DNA of 64,000 nucleotides from Clostridia bacterium (GCA_017528085.1 JAFXPH010000002.1:209071-273070); one strand, 5' to 3'. Positions 24,837-33,110 are shown, numbered from the stretch's first letter. A program made the numbers and translations. Notes: a model not told the origin generated them from the letters alone.

Positions 24837-24841
24837 TTTTG

Positions 24842-25348
24842 TTATAAATTACTTTTTAATAATTCAAAGATACCTTTATGTTTTTGTGCAAAATCCGTTT
24901 TACTTGCTTCTTCTATTGTATAATATTTTGCATCGGATACCTCTTCTTCTTGAAGAGATAAATCTTTTACATCTATATCTTTGTGTATCAAATATACTTC
25001 CGCAATATGAGCAATTTTCATATTATTAGTTTCATAGTTTTCAAATACAGTTCCTACATAATTTAGTTCTTCTTTAGATACTTTAGCTCCAATTTCTTCA
25101 TCAAGTTCTCTTAATGCTCCAGCTATTATGTTTTCTCCTGCATCAATGTGACCAGATGCAGAACACCCCCAACCATTTGGATTAGTCTTTTTTAGTCCAC
25201 TTCTTTTTTGCATTAGTACTTCGCCCTTACTATTTACAATAAACATACATGCTATTTTGTGCCAAAGACCTTCTTCATGTGCAACCTCTCTTGATTTTAC
25301 GATTCCAAGTTTTTCTCCTTCTTTGCTATAAATGTCTAGTAGTTCCAT
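24842..25348 (-). CDS. NUDIX hydrolase (isopentenyl-diphosphate-isomerase-like subfamily)
   Basis: 168 residues. The complete NUDIX box is GHIDAGENIIAGALRELDEEIG (residues ~66-87; metal ligands in REL-x-EE). The front end, with LDIYSKEGEKLGIVKSREVAHEEGLWH, and the central WGCSASGH follow the YfcD/Idi-like group, which hydrolyses nucleoside or prenyl diphosphates. Substrate unknown. AGGAGG lies eight bases before the ATG. A promoter and a strong hairpin lie upstream (25385-25556), suggesting control by attenuation or a separate short transcript. Confidence 0.88.
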   Translation of the reverse strand: MELLDIYSKEGEKLGIVKSREVAHEEGLWHKIACMFIVNSKGEVLMQKRSGLKKTNPNGWGCSASGHIDAGENIIAGALRELDEEIGAKVSKEELNYVGTVFENYETNNMKIAHIAEVYLIHKDIDVKDLSLQEEEVSDAKYYTIEEASKTDFAQKHKGIFELLKSNL

Positions 25349-25384
25349 AATGATACCTCCTAAAAAAATAATTTATAAACAAAA

Positions 25385-25556
25385 AGAGAGCTTAGATTTT
25401 TTAATCTAAGCTCTCCTTTATATCTACCTATTTTGTTCCCTTGTTTTTTATTTATTATTTTAAAATACGCTTCGCGCTTTTTCTTATGAACTTTATCTAC
25501 CATAAATTCATACAAAATCATACAATTATTCTAGCAAATTTACCATATTATGTCAA
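25385..25556 (-). promoter_or_regulatory. Promoter, ~110-base leader and hairpin upstream of the NUDIX gene
   Basis: Minus-strand TTGACA (25551-25556), 17-base spacer ending in TTTGC, and TAGAAT (25528-25533) precede a transcript that ends in a perfect 13-bp stem GAGAGCTTAGATT / AATCTAAGCTCTC with a TTTTTG tail (25385-25413). The NUDIX gene starts 36 bases further on. It can be a small RNA, an attenuated leader, or an unrelated terminator plus promoter. A 53-codon ORF fits inside but would start at the transcript's very 5' end without a ribosome binding site. Confidence 0.5.
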
Positions 25557-25565
25557 TAAAACCAA

Positions 25566-25889
25566 TTAATAATTCTCATTAACATACGTAGGTTGAACAT
25601 AATGTGGATGTGGTCCAATCATTCCTAAGAATAGTGATCCTATGAACAATATAATAAGCACTATTAAAAAGATATTTCTTTTGTCGTGAAGATTATCTAT
25701 TTTCCTTTTGCTCTCCTTCATTTTTTCTTCATCGTTACTTGCTTTTGCTTCTTTTATTTGCTTTTTATATTTTATTAATTTAACAAAATATAAAACTATT
25801 AATACTATTAATAATAAACTGAATATTACTTGAACTATACTTATCATCATTGAAATAGTATTTCTTAAAGAATCTCCATCATCAACCAT
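25566..25889 (-). CDS. Small two-TM membrane protein
   Basis: 107 residues: a hydrophobic segment near 13-36 (MMISIVQVIFSLLLIVLIVL), a charged connector (KLIKYKKQIKEAKASNDEE) and a second segment near 73-92. It resembles the frameshifted protein at 27540-27841, which has the same segment-loop-segment layout with a Glu/Lys connector and R-N at the start of the second segment. Not recognised. GGAGG precedes the ATG. Confidence 0.68.
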   Translation of the reverse strand: MVDDGDSLRNTISMMISIVQVIFSLLLIVLIVLYFVKLIKYKKQIKEAKASNDEEKMKESKRKIDNLHDKRNIFLIVLIILFIGSLFLGMIGPHPHYVQPTYVNENY

Positions 25890-25902
25890 AAAAACCTCCT
25901 AT

Positions 25903-26565
25903 TTATTTTCTATCATTTGTCGCATCGCCATTACCATTTATTGGAATCTTATCTCCTAGGTATGTTGGCTTTAACTTAAATATGCATTTTACAAAATCTT
26001 TGTCTCTTGCTAAAACTTCTCTTATTTCTCTTGCTGTAGCTCCAACATATAGTCTAGGGTCTGCTCCTACTCCATATGCTTCAAGTCCCATTTTGTTTGC
26101 TATATATAAAGCTCTAAACAAGTGATATTTTTGAGTAACTATTATTACTTTTTTAGCTTCAAATATTTCTTTTAATCTATAAATGCTATCATAAGTAGAA
26201 AAACCTGCATGATCCATAAAGATATTCTCTGATGGGATTTCTTTTTCTATAAGGAATTCTTTCATAATGTTTACTTCATCATATTCTTTTCTACCATGAT
26301 CGCCACTTACTAGTATTTTATTAGATACATTTTTTTGATATAGATTTATGCCTTCTTGTAATCTATCTTCTAGCATTGGACTAGGTTTATCTCCCCATAC
26401 TCCTGCACCAAGTATTATTATGCAATCTACATCTTTTAATTTTGAATAATCTTCCTCTTTATTTATTTGGTCCATAGTAGATGAAGCCACATAATAGTTA
26501 ATACCAAATACAATAATTAATATTAAAATAATAGCTATCACACCACATATAATCACTTTCTTCAT
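25903..26565 (-). CDS. YdcF/SanA-like (DUF218) membrane-anchored protein
   Basis: 220 residues with one N-terminal membrane segment (about 4-24) and the DUF218 fold: DCIIILGAGVWG, MLEDRLQEGINLY, ILVSGDHGRKEYDE, MDHAGFSTYDSIYR, VIIVTQKYHLFRALY. The YdcF/SanA/ElyC group is tied to envelope integrity and possibly nucleotide or lipid-carrier handling; the reaction is not established. GGTGAAA upstream of the ATG. It lies 14 bases from the macrodomain gene on the same strand. Confidence 0.87.
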   Translation of the reverse strand: MKKVIICGVIAIILILIIVFGINYYVASSTMDQINKEEDYSKLKDVDCIIILGAGVWGDKPSPMLEDRLQEGINLYQKNVSNKILVSGDHGRKEYDEVNIMKEFLIEKEIPSENIFMDHAGFSTYDSIYRLKEIFEAKKVIIVTQKYHLFRALYIANKMGLEAYGVGADPRLYVGATAREIREVLARDKDFVKCIFKLKPTYLGDKIPINGNGDATNDRK

Positions 26566-26579
26566 ATTTTCACCTTTAT

Positions 26580-27482
26580 CTATACTTCATTTGAAAGCTT
26601 ATTTAATCTCTCACTTAATCTAACTAAAGTGCCATCTTTTATTCCACTATCTATTGTTCCATCACTAAATCTTTCACCTCTTATGTAGAAAGTAAAAGTA
26701 GTTAGTATTTCATCAATAGTAAGATTATTTTCATCTTTATTTTTTATTTTGTCATAGTTTTCTAAATAATTTTGGTCTGTTAAATCAAGTTTATACATTT
26801 GGTATATCCACCCTTCAACATTTTTATTGTAGATTGGATATCCTAGTATAAATACTCCATTTTCTTCACTTCCTTTATTCCACTCAGCTACATCTGTACT
26901 TTTTAGGATATTTAGTGTTTTACATCTTTCTTTGACTAAGTTATCTAGCCTGTATTCTTCAAATACTTTTTTAGCTTCTACATATTCTTCCTCAGTATAA
27001 GCACAAAGTGTTACATTTATACTACGCTCTTCCCCATACTCTTTATCATATTTTAAGTAAGCTTCTATGCACTGCTTAGCAGATTCTTTAGCAGGATTTT
27101 TTAAGTTTCCTCCAAATATTCCAGAGCTAATTAGCGGAAAAGCAATTGTATATCTTGATTCTTCTTTTACTAATTTCATAGAATTATAGTATGCTAAAAA
27201 TAGCTTATCAAAAGCATCTGGAGTTACTGAAAAATTAGGTCCTACTGCATGAATTATTTCTCTTGCATTTTCCATATTACATGCTTGAGTAATAACTGCA
27301 TCTCCATCATTTAATGGAGTTTTAATTTTCTTGCACTCATTATTTAATTCTTCATAACCTGCTTTATTAAATATTACTCCACATATTCCACCACCTGGAC
27401 GTAAATCTCTATTTGCAGCATTTACTACTATATCCACATATTGATCCGCACAAGATCCATGGACTAGTTTAATGATACTCAT
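26580..27482 (-). CDS. Macrodomain protein with C-terminal DUF6508-like domain
   Basis: 300 residues. The first ~175 are a macrodomain (IVNAANRDLRPGGGICGVIF with the ADP-ribose-binding NAAN and GGG; later VITQACNMENAREIIHAVGP and SSGIFGG), a fold that binds or removes ADP-ribose. The C-terminal ~110 residues contain ILTTFTFYIRGERFSDGTI and DGTLVRLSERL, the pattern I associate with DUF6508. Fusion of both suggests a modified-protein or nucleotide sensor/eraser; no partner ADP-ribosyltransferase is adjacent. The macro call is firm; the second domain is less certain. Confidence 0.82.
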   Translation of the reverse strand: MSIIKLVHGSCADQYVDIVVNAANRDLRPGGGICGVIFNKAGYEELNNECKKIKTPLNDGDAVITQACNMENAREIIHAVGPNFSVTPDAFDKLFLAYYNSMKLVKEESRYTIAFPLISSGIFGGNLKNPAKESAKQCIEAYLKYDKEYGEERSINVTLCAYTEEEYVEAKKVFEEYRLDNLVKERCKTLNILKSTDVAEWNKGSEENGVFILGYPIYNKNVEGWIYQMYKLDLTDQNYLENYDKIKNKDENNLTIDEILTTFTFYIRGERFSDGTIDSGIKDGTLVRLSERLNKLSNEV

Positions 27483-27539
27483 ATTATTATTCCTCTTCTA
27501 CATTGTATTTTATTATAGGAACTTTCTTTTTTTATAATT

Positions 27540-27841
27540 TTATTTAGTTACACTATTTGTCATATCCTCAGGTTTAACTTGGTTTGGATAACTCATCTTA
27601 AATGAAACTGAGTATAAAAATAGTATAACAGTAATCCCAATAAGAACATTTCTCATTAAAACTAAATCAGCTTTTTTGTTTTTATATAATTTTATTTTAT
27701 CTTCATCATTGTTTTTTTCTGCTTCTTTTAATAGTCCATCTATTTTTTCATTTTTAGCAATATATATATAAGTATAAATATTAAAAGTATTCCCCATACA
27801 ATCATTTTTGCAATTAAAATTGCAAGTCTTGGATTTATCAT
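27540..27841 (-). pseudogene. Two-TM membrane protein split by a frameshift at a TA repeat
   Basis: From the ATG at 27841 (AAGGAG nine bases upstream) the frame reads MINPRLAILIAKMIVWGILL and a membrane segment, then stops after a few Lys codons. The rest (AKNEKIDGLLKEAEKNN, second membrane segment near the end) is in another frame up to the stop at 27540. The switch lies in a run of five TA units (27761-27770). Removing one TA restores a single ~100-residue protein like the one at 25566-25889. It could be a phase-variable gene, a decayed one, or an error in the tract. Confidence 0.65.
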
Positions 27842-27854
27842 AACTTTATTCTCC

Positions 27855-30047
27855 TTATTTTATTTTTACAAGCCTAATTCTAAGTGAGTTAAGTACTACA
27901 AATATTGAACTTAACATCATAGCAAATGATCCTATCATTGGATTTATTGTTACTCCATATTTCTCAAATAGTCCCATTGCAACTGGTATCATAACTATGT
28001 TATAAATAAAAGCCCAAAATAGGTTTTCTTTTATTATTTTATTTGTCTTTTTACTAATATTAATTAAATTAATAATTGATAGTAAATTATTTTTTGTAAG
28101 GATTACATCTGATGAGTCCATTGCAATATCAGTTCCAGAATTTACAGATACTCCAATATCAGCTTTAGTAAGTGATGGTGCATCATTTATTCCATCTCCG
28201 CACATCATTACAATTTTGCCTTCTTCTCTAATTTTGCTTACGACTTCAAGCTTTTCTTTTGGAAGAATATTTGCTTTAATATTTTCTATTCCAAGTTCAT
28301 CACCAATAGTTTTAGCAGCTTGTTTATTATCACCAGTAAGCATAACTGGCTCAATCTTTTTGCCTTTTAGGATTTCTACTGTTTCTTTAGCTTCGCATCT
28401 TACAACATCATTTACACCAATTAATCCTAATAATTTTTCTCCATCTGATACAAATATCAAAGTAGATCCATCTTTTTCTAAAGACGAAATATCATCTTTA
28501 GCTATATCTACATTTATATTTGACTCGTTCATCATTTTTCTATTTCCTATTGCTAACTTATCATCACCAAGTCTTCCTACAATTCCATGTCCTAGTACAT
28601 TTTCAAATGATGTAACTTTCTTTGCACTTAATCCTTTTTCTTCTTTATAGTCTTTAAATGCTTTAGCTATAGGATGAGAAGATTTTTCTTCTAAAGAGCA
28701 TATCTTTCCCATAACTACTTCTTCTGATTCGCCAGAATAATTATAAACCTTATTTACCTTAAGTTTTCCTTCTGTTAATGTACCTGTTTTATCAAAAAGT
28801 ACTGTATTTACGTTTTTAGCAATTTCAAATATTTCTGACTTCTTAACTAAAATCCCATTTTCAGCAGACTTTCCTTCTGCAACTACAATTGCAAGTGGAG
28901 TTGCTAAGCCAAGTGCACATGGGCATGCAACAACTAATATTGTTACAAATCTAAGAAGTGCTGTATTAAATCCAGCGCCCATTATTAAATAAGCTATAAA
29001 AGTAAGTATTGAAACTAAAATTACAACTGGTACAAATATGCCAGATACTTTATCTGCAATTTTAGCAATTGGTGCTTTAGTATTTGTAGCTTCTACTACA
29101 AGTCTTACTATCTCTGATACTGTAGATTCTCTACCTATTTTTTCTGCTCTATATTCTATATAGCCATCATATGATATAGATCCTGCTAAGACTTTATCAC
29201 CTTTTTGTTTTACTTGAGGTTTTGATTCTCCCGTTATAAATGATTCATCTGTATGAGTCTTACCTTCTATTACTTCACCATCTACAGCTATCTTTTCTCC
29301 AGGCTTACAAATTACTATTGTGCCTTTTTTTATTTCATCTAAAGTAACAACTTTTTCTTTTCCGTCTTTTCCTCTTATTGTTGCTTCTTTTGGTGTTATT
29401 TTAACTAATTTCTTAATTGCTTCTTTTGTTTTATCTTTAGATAAAGAATCTATAAATCTACCAAGTTTAATAAAGTATATTATCATTACTACTGATTCAA
29501 AATAGTTTAAACCTAAAGATTCATTATTTTCTATATAGTATCCAAGTGATACTGTACTTACTATAAAACTAGAAAGTACACTAATTAGAACTAAAGAATC
29601 CATATTAGGTGTTTTATGAACAAGATTTTTAAATCCATTTCTTAAAACATCAAAGCCATACATTAAAAAGATTAATGCTATAAAGAATTGATTAATCATA
29701 ATAAGCTTATCTGGTTCCATCATTCCAGAAATCATATTCCTTATATGAGCATACATTACTCCAATAAATATAATTGTAGATAACAGAAGTTCTACTTTTT
29801 TTGCTTTTGTATCTTTTGTTTCATTTATTTCTTTAAATTCACCAAGTGATTTAAAACCTGCTTTAGATACAAATTCATTTAGTTTTTCTATATCTAGAAG
29901 TTTCTCATCATAGTCAATAGTTGCATTAGCCATAACAAGATTTACAGAAGCATCATAGATACCATTTTGCTTATTTAAGAATTTTTCTAAACCACTTGAA
30001 CATGCGCTACATGTCATGCCATCTATAGAAAGAATTATTTTCTTCAT
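27855..30047 (-). CDS. copA: Copper-translocating P-type ATPase
   Basis: Exports Cu(I) from the cytoplasm. 730 residues. N-terminal heavy-metal domain with MTCSAC (Cys13, Cys16), eight membrane segments, the transmembrane metal site CPC in VACPCALGLATP (near residue 375), the phosphorylation motif DKTGT (near 417), TGES (actuator), HP in EKSSHPIAKAF and the hinge GDGINDAPSL. All key residues are present. CopZ is encoded nine bases upstream on the same strand, a standard copZ-copA operon; no CsoR or CopY regulator is in the window next to it. Confidence 0.96.
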   Translation of the reverse strand: MKKIILSIDGMTCSACSSGLEKFLNKQNGIYDASVNLVMANATIDYDEKLLDIEKLNEFVSKAGFKSLGEFKEINETKDTKAKKVELLLSTIIFIGVMYAHIRNMISGMMEPDKLIMINQFFIALIFLMYGFDVLRNGFKNLVHKTPNMDSLVLISVLSSFIVSTVSLGYYIENNESLGLNYFESVVMIIYFIKLGRFIDSLSKDKTKEAIKKLVKITPKEATIRGKDGKEKVVTLDEIKKGTIVICKPGEKIAVDGEVIEGKTHTDESFITGESKPQVKQKGDKVLAGSISYDGYIEYRAEKIGRESTVSEIVRLVVEATNTKAPIAKIADKVSGIFVPVVILVSILTFIAYLIMGAGFNTALLRFVTILVVACPCALGLATPLAIVVAEGKSAENGILVKKSEIFEIAKNVNTVLFDKTGTLTEGKLKVNKVYNYSGESEEVVMGKICSLEEKSSHPIAKAFKDYKEEKGLSAKKVTSFENVLGHGIVGRLGDDKLAIGNRKMMNESNINVDIAKDDISSLEKDGSTLIFVSDGEKLLGLIGVNDVVRCEAKETVEILKGKKIEPVMLTGDNKQAAKTIGDELGIENIKANILPKEKLEVVSKIREEGKIVMMCGDGINDAPSLTKADIGVSVNSGTDIAMDSSDVILTKNNLLSIINLINISKKTNKIIKENLFWAFIYNIVMIPVAMGLFEKYGVTINPMIGSFAMMLSSIFVVLNSLRIRLVKIK

Positions 30048-30055
30048 TTTTACTC

Positions 30056-30262
30056 CTATTCTTCTGCTTCATATCCTAAATCTTCAATTGTTTCTATCAT
30101 TTCATCTACATCGTAATTTTCTTCATCTACTGTAACTATTACATTTTTCTCTGTGTGAGATGCTTTAGCATCTTTTACATATTCTAAATCTTTAAGAGCG
30201 TTTTCAACTCTTGCCTCACATTTTTCACACATCATTCCTTCAACATTTAATGTAATTTCCAT
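30056..30262 (-). CDS. copZ: Copper chaperone, heavy-metal-associated domain
   Basis: 68 residues, one HMA domain with the MMCEKC metal site (Cys12, Cys15) and the usual beta-alpha-beta pattern (ITLNVEG ... VENALKDLEYV ... VIVTVDEEN ... IEDLGYE). Delivers Cu(I) to the pump encoded just downstream. GGAGGG lies about eight bases before the ATG. Confidence 0.93.
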   Translation of the reverse strand: MEITLNVEGMMCEKCEARVENALKDLEYVKDAKASHTEKNVIVTVDEENYDVDEMIETIEDLGYEAEE

Positions 30263-30345
30263 ATTATTTTCCCTCCAAATTTATATATTTTTCTTAGGTA
30301 TATTATATTCATATTAATAATAAAAATAAAGATTTTTAAGCTTTT

Positions 30346-30384
30346 TTATAAAAAAAGAAAGCACTAGGAAATACTTCCCAGTGC
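30346..30384 (-). terminator. Terminator of the kinase-like cassette
   Basis: Stem GCACTGGGAA / TTCCTAGTGC (minus strand, one mismatch) followed by TTTCTTTTTTT. It is 34 bases beyond the stop of the kinase-like gene. Confidence 0.8.
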
Positions 30385-30417
30385 CAGCGTGCTTTTTGAT
30401 ATTTGTTGCTACACTTC

Positions 30418-31224
30418 TTAGATCTTAAACGCATACTTTGCTCCGCAGTACGCAGTCCCAAGCTTTAATTGGTCTCTAAAGCCCAGAAGCTCATTCTTCA
30501 TCATACTCGTATGTGCAAAGTTTTTGGCAAAATCTCTAAAAGTCTCTGTGGGTCCAAATTCATGATAAAGCTCATCTACACTTACACTATGACGATCACA
30601 ATACGGTGTAATAGAGTCGTCCAAAAGTTTTAAGTTTAGAGCATTATCAATCTCGACATGTTCTTGCACGTATTCAGTAATGAGTTTTCCTCTTAGAATC
30701 GTGTTAAGAGCTTGTCTTTCAACAGCAGCTTCTAGATATCTGCCTGGATTTTTCCTTACGAGCACGACTACTTGGAATCCAAGTTGATTCAAAGTGTTAA
30801 TTAAGGGAGCTCTTTCCCGAATATCAACATAAAAGCCATCTAAGATTATGTCATATCCGCACTTTTGAGCTCGCTCAATTCTTTCTCCAGTTCTTTCAAC
30901 GGTTGCTTCGTTCGCTTCTTCTAAGTTGTTAATTGCGTATGCATTCACAACTTGGTCAAAGATTCTTTCAAAACTTACAAGGATGCAATCCTTATGCGTA
31001 CGTGCGTAGTTTCTTGCGTAACCTTCGATCCCAGTGTACATTCCGGAAAAAAATAAGATAGCCTTCTGGCCAGATTCTACTTTCTTTTCCCAACTAGAAA
31101 AATATCCATTCTTAAGTTTGGGTATCTCGCTTGGGTTAAAGTGTTTCGAACCTGCTTCCAGAAAATTATCAGCGGTGTTAAAATTTCTTTCAGCCCGCCA
31201 ATTTTCCAGATACAAATTAAGCAT
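30418..31224 (-). CDS. P-loop-kinase-like protein without the Walker A lysine, cassette gene
   Basis: 268 residues. The order of elements recalls AAA_33/zeta-toxin-type kinases: strand KAILFFSG, the loop GMYTGIEG (61-68) where GxxxxGKS/T is expected, strand CILVSF, then helix-rich region, GYDIILDGFYVDIRERA (Asp129) and LGFQVVVLVRKNPGRYLEAAVERQ. The Walker lysine is missing, so it may be an inactive relative or use another chemistry. Base composition is raised relative to neighbours (26 and 23 of 60 G+C in two lines). It has its own promoter, a structured ~110-base leader and a terminator. AAAGGGGG precedes the ATG. Family assignment is tentative. Confidence 0.55.
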   Translation of the reverse strand: MLNLYLENWRAERNFNTADNFLEAGSKHFNPSEIPKLKNGYFSSWEKKVESGQKAILFFSGMYTGIEGYARNYARTHKDCILVSFERIFDQVVNAYAINNLEEANEATVERTGERIERAQKCGYDIILDGFYVDIRERAPLINTLNQLGFQVVVLVRKNPGRYLEAAVERQALNTILRGKLITEYVQEHVEIDNALNLKLLDDSITPYCDRHSVSVDELYHEFGPTETFRDFAKNFAHTSMMKNELLGFRDQLKLGTAYCGAKYAFKI

Positions 31225-31330
31225 TGCTTAAGACCCCCTTTCGAGGCTAAAATTTTTAGTGCTGTCTTTACCTTTGTTGAATAATCCTCCTTTCGGAAGG
31301 TAAAGTCTTGTAAATAAAAAACTACGCATA
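31225..31330 (-). promoter_or_regulatory. Structured leader of the kinase-like cassette
   Basis: The 5' leader holds CTTTACC / GGTAAAG (31266-31272 with 31299-31305) enclosing a small hairpin CTTCC-GAAA-GGAGG, in which a perfect Shine-Dalgarno-like GGAGG is paired. No start codon follows that GGAGG at a useful distance. It may be a regulatory RNA element or a protein-binding hairpin. Confidence 0.4.
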
Positions 31331-31333
31331 GTT

Positions 31334-31362
31334 ATTTTAGCACGGTTTTGACAATTAGTAAA
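31334..31362 (-). promoter_or_regulatory. Promoter of the kinase-like cassette
   Basis: TTTACT (31357-31362), a 17-base spacer ending CCGTGC, and TAAAAT (31334-31339), minus strand. The spacer resembles that of the other cassette promoters. Confidence 0.65.
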
Positions 31363-31420
31363 CATAAATTTAAAAAGAGCCTAAAACAATTAGGCTCTTT
31401 AATATTAGTTTTTTATATTT

Positions 31421-32041
31421 TTAATCAACTACATTTTCTATAGTCTCTTCAAAGTCTGTTTTTATTTCACTTTCTATAGCTCTAAACTTAAGTTCTACTT
31501 CACCTTTACCAAGAAATGCTTCCACATTTTCTATATCAAAGTGACCAAGTTTAGTATAGCTCCAAGAATGTGGTTTATAGAAGATACTTAATTGACTTCC
31601 ATTATATAGTACTAAATCCCCAGGATATGTTTCAATTTCTTTATCTTCTCTTGTTAGTGGAAATCCTAAAGCACCAACTTTTTCAAATCCGCCATAGTCT
31701 CTTACTCTTAAAGTAAGACCTTCGTTTTTGATTTTTTCATACAATTCATTTGAAGCAGAATTGTTTTCAAGTGTTACTTCTACAGAGTTTCCATTTACTT
31801 CTAGTATTACTTTTTTGTTTGTATCCACAGCTACCTCATCTACCTTATTTTCAATAATATTTTCTGGTAAAGTATTTTCTATTTCTTCTGTGATATTCTC
31901 TACCACATTTTCTATAATGTTTTCAGTAACATTCTCTACTATTTTCTCATTATTTTGACTATCTTTTTCTTTAGCTACATAGAAAAAGAATGTTCCTGCT
32001 ACAAGTATAATTAACAATATAACTAAAATTAGCTTACGCAT
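31421..32041 (-). CDS. Membrane-anchored cyclophilin-like-fold protein
   Basis: 206 residues. N-terminal membrane segment (LILVILLIILVAGTFFFYVA), a spacer made of repeated ENVTENI-type units (residues ~35-72), then a domain of ~120 residues with VILEVNGNSVEVTLENNSAS, LYEKIKNEG, GFEKVGALGFPLT, YPGDLVLYNGSQLSIFY, fitting the cyclophilin-like fold family (PF18050). Exposed outside the membrane if the anchor reads as expected. Members of this fold lack proven isomerase activity. Its function here is unknown. Confidence 0.75.
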   Translation of the reverse strand: MRKLILVILLIILVAGTFFFYVAKEKDSQNNEKIVENVTENIIENVVENITEEIENTLPENIIENKVDEVAVDTNKKVILEVNGNSVEVTLENNSASNELYEKIKNEGLTLRVRDYGGFEKVGALGFPLTREDKEIETYPGDLVLYNGSQLSIFYKPHSWSYTKLGHFDIENVEAFLGKGEVELKFRAIESEIKTDFEETIENVVD

Positions 32042-32064
32042 AATCCACCTCTTAAATATTAAGA

Positions 32065-32520
32065 CTACTCACCTTTATTATCATCTTGATAGTTTTCTTC
32101 ATATTCTTTAGATGCTGCTGCAGCTTCTATAATAGCTAATTTTGATTCTTCTATTAATTGTTTTGCTAAAACTTGACATGTCTCAGCATATTCCATGTTG
32201 TCTTTAATATATTCTTCTAATTTAGCTTTATCTTTAGCATATTTTTTAGCTGACATTTCTTCTTGAGCAACTTTAATATTCATTTGAGCTTTGATTAGCT
32301 CTGAAGATATTTTTGATTTTGATCTTTCAAAGAACATTGTTGCATTTTCAGTTGCAGCTGAAAGTGAACTTTGTGCATCTGACATAACTTTTCCAATGTC
32401 ATCTCTTGCATCTAATGCCTTTAGGTAAGCTGTCTCTGATGCATCTTTTAGGTTCTCTCCTAGTTCTTTCATTTTGTTTCCTAATTCTTCCATTCTTTTC
32501 TTTAATTCTTCTTTGTCCAT
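32065..32520 (-). CDS. Helical coiled-coil-type cytoplasmic protein
   Basis: 151 residues, almost wholly helical by composition: heptad-like MDKEELKKRMEELGNKMKEL at the start, Ala/Ser-rich centre (DAQSSLSAATENATMFFERS) and AAAASKEYEE near the end. It recalls phasin-like or envelope-stress helical proteins but no family can be named. AAGGAGAAGG precedes the ATG. Lies in a row of three small minus-strand genes. Confidence 0.66.
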   Translation of the reverse strand: MDKEELKKRMEELGNKMKELGENLKDASETAYLKALDARDDIGKVMSDAQSSLSAATENATMFFERSKSKISSELIKAQMNIKVAQEEMSAKKYAKDKAKLEEYIKDNMEYAETCQVLAKQLIEESKLAIIEAAAASKEYEENYQDDNKGE

Positions 32521-32543
32521 AATCCTTCTCCTTTTATATTGAT

Positions 32544-33110
32544 TTATTCTTGATTAAAATTAACAACTGATTTATCAATATCATCCTTTGATATTGAGTT
32601 AAAGTTAATAATTTGTTCTGTTCCATTTGAGTTTAGATAATCTATTACAATAAAGTCTATATTTGAACCATTCTTGTAGCACATAGTTACTTTATATGTA
32701 TGATTTGTTTCTGTGTTTTCTATAATCTTGTTTAGATTACTTACATATACTTCTTTAGATTCATCATATGGAGTCATCTTTATATTATCATAAAGATTTG
32801 ATTCCTTTGTTAGTTTATTTATATAAATGCCTGGTACTTTTTCTATTGTTTCATACTTTCTATCTGCAATATCAGCTAACATTTCTAGCATTTTCTTTAG
32901 TGATGAAGAATCTACATTTCCTTCAAATGCATTTAATCTATAAAAAAATTCATTTTCTTCCATCTTTTCTTCTTCAGTAAGTACTTTTCTTTCAGGAGTA
33001 GTTTTTGTTTTATAGAATGAATATCCTACCGCTCCAAGTACACAAAGTACTGTAATTAATATTACTATTTTAGTTACTAAATTTATTTTTTCTTTGTTTT
33101 CTTCTTCCAT
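32544..33110 (-). CDS. Single-TM protein with extracytoplasmic domain
   Basis: 188 residues: short Lys-rich start, one membrane segment (IVILITVLCVLGAVGYSFY, about 12-30), then a soluble domain of ~150 residues with no cysteines and a beta-rich end (TYKVTMCYKNGSNIDFIVID). Not recognised. First gene of the 33110-31421 unit, divergent from the MscS gene. Confidence 0.65.
   Translation of the reverse strand: MEEENKEKINLVTKIVILITVLCVLGAVGYSFYKTKTTPERKVLTEEEKMEENEFFYRLNAFEGNVDSSSLKKMLEMLADIADRKYETIEKVPGIYINKLTKESNLYDNIKMTPYDESKEVYVSNLNKIIENTETNHTYKVTMCYKNGSNIDFIVIDYLNSNGTEQIINFNSISKDDIDKSVVNFNQE

Noticed and set aside
25362..25523. 53-codon ORF in the leader of the NUDIX gene
   Set aside because: It would begin at the very start of the transcript without a ribosome binding site, and its 3' third is the terminator hairpin.
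31800..31960. Repeat-rich stretch in the cyclophilin-like protein as a DNA repeat array
   Set aside because: The repetition comes from ENVTENI-type codons of the protein spacer; no conserved spacer-repeat pattern as in CRISPR.
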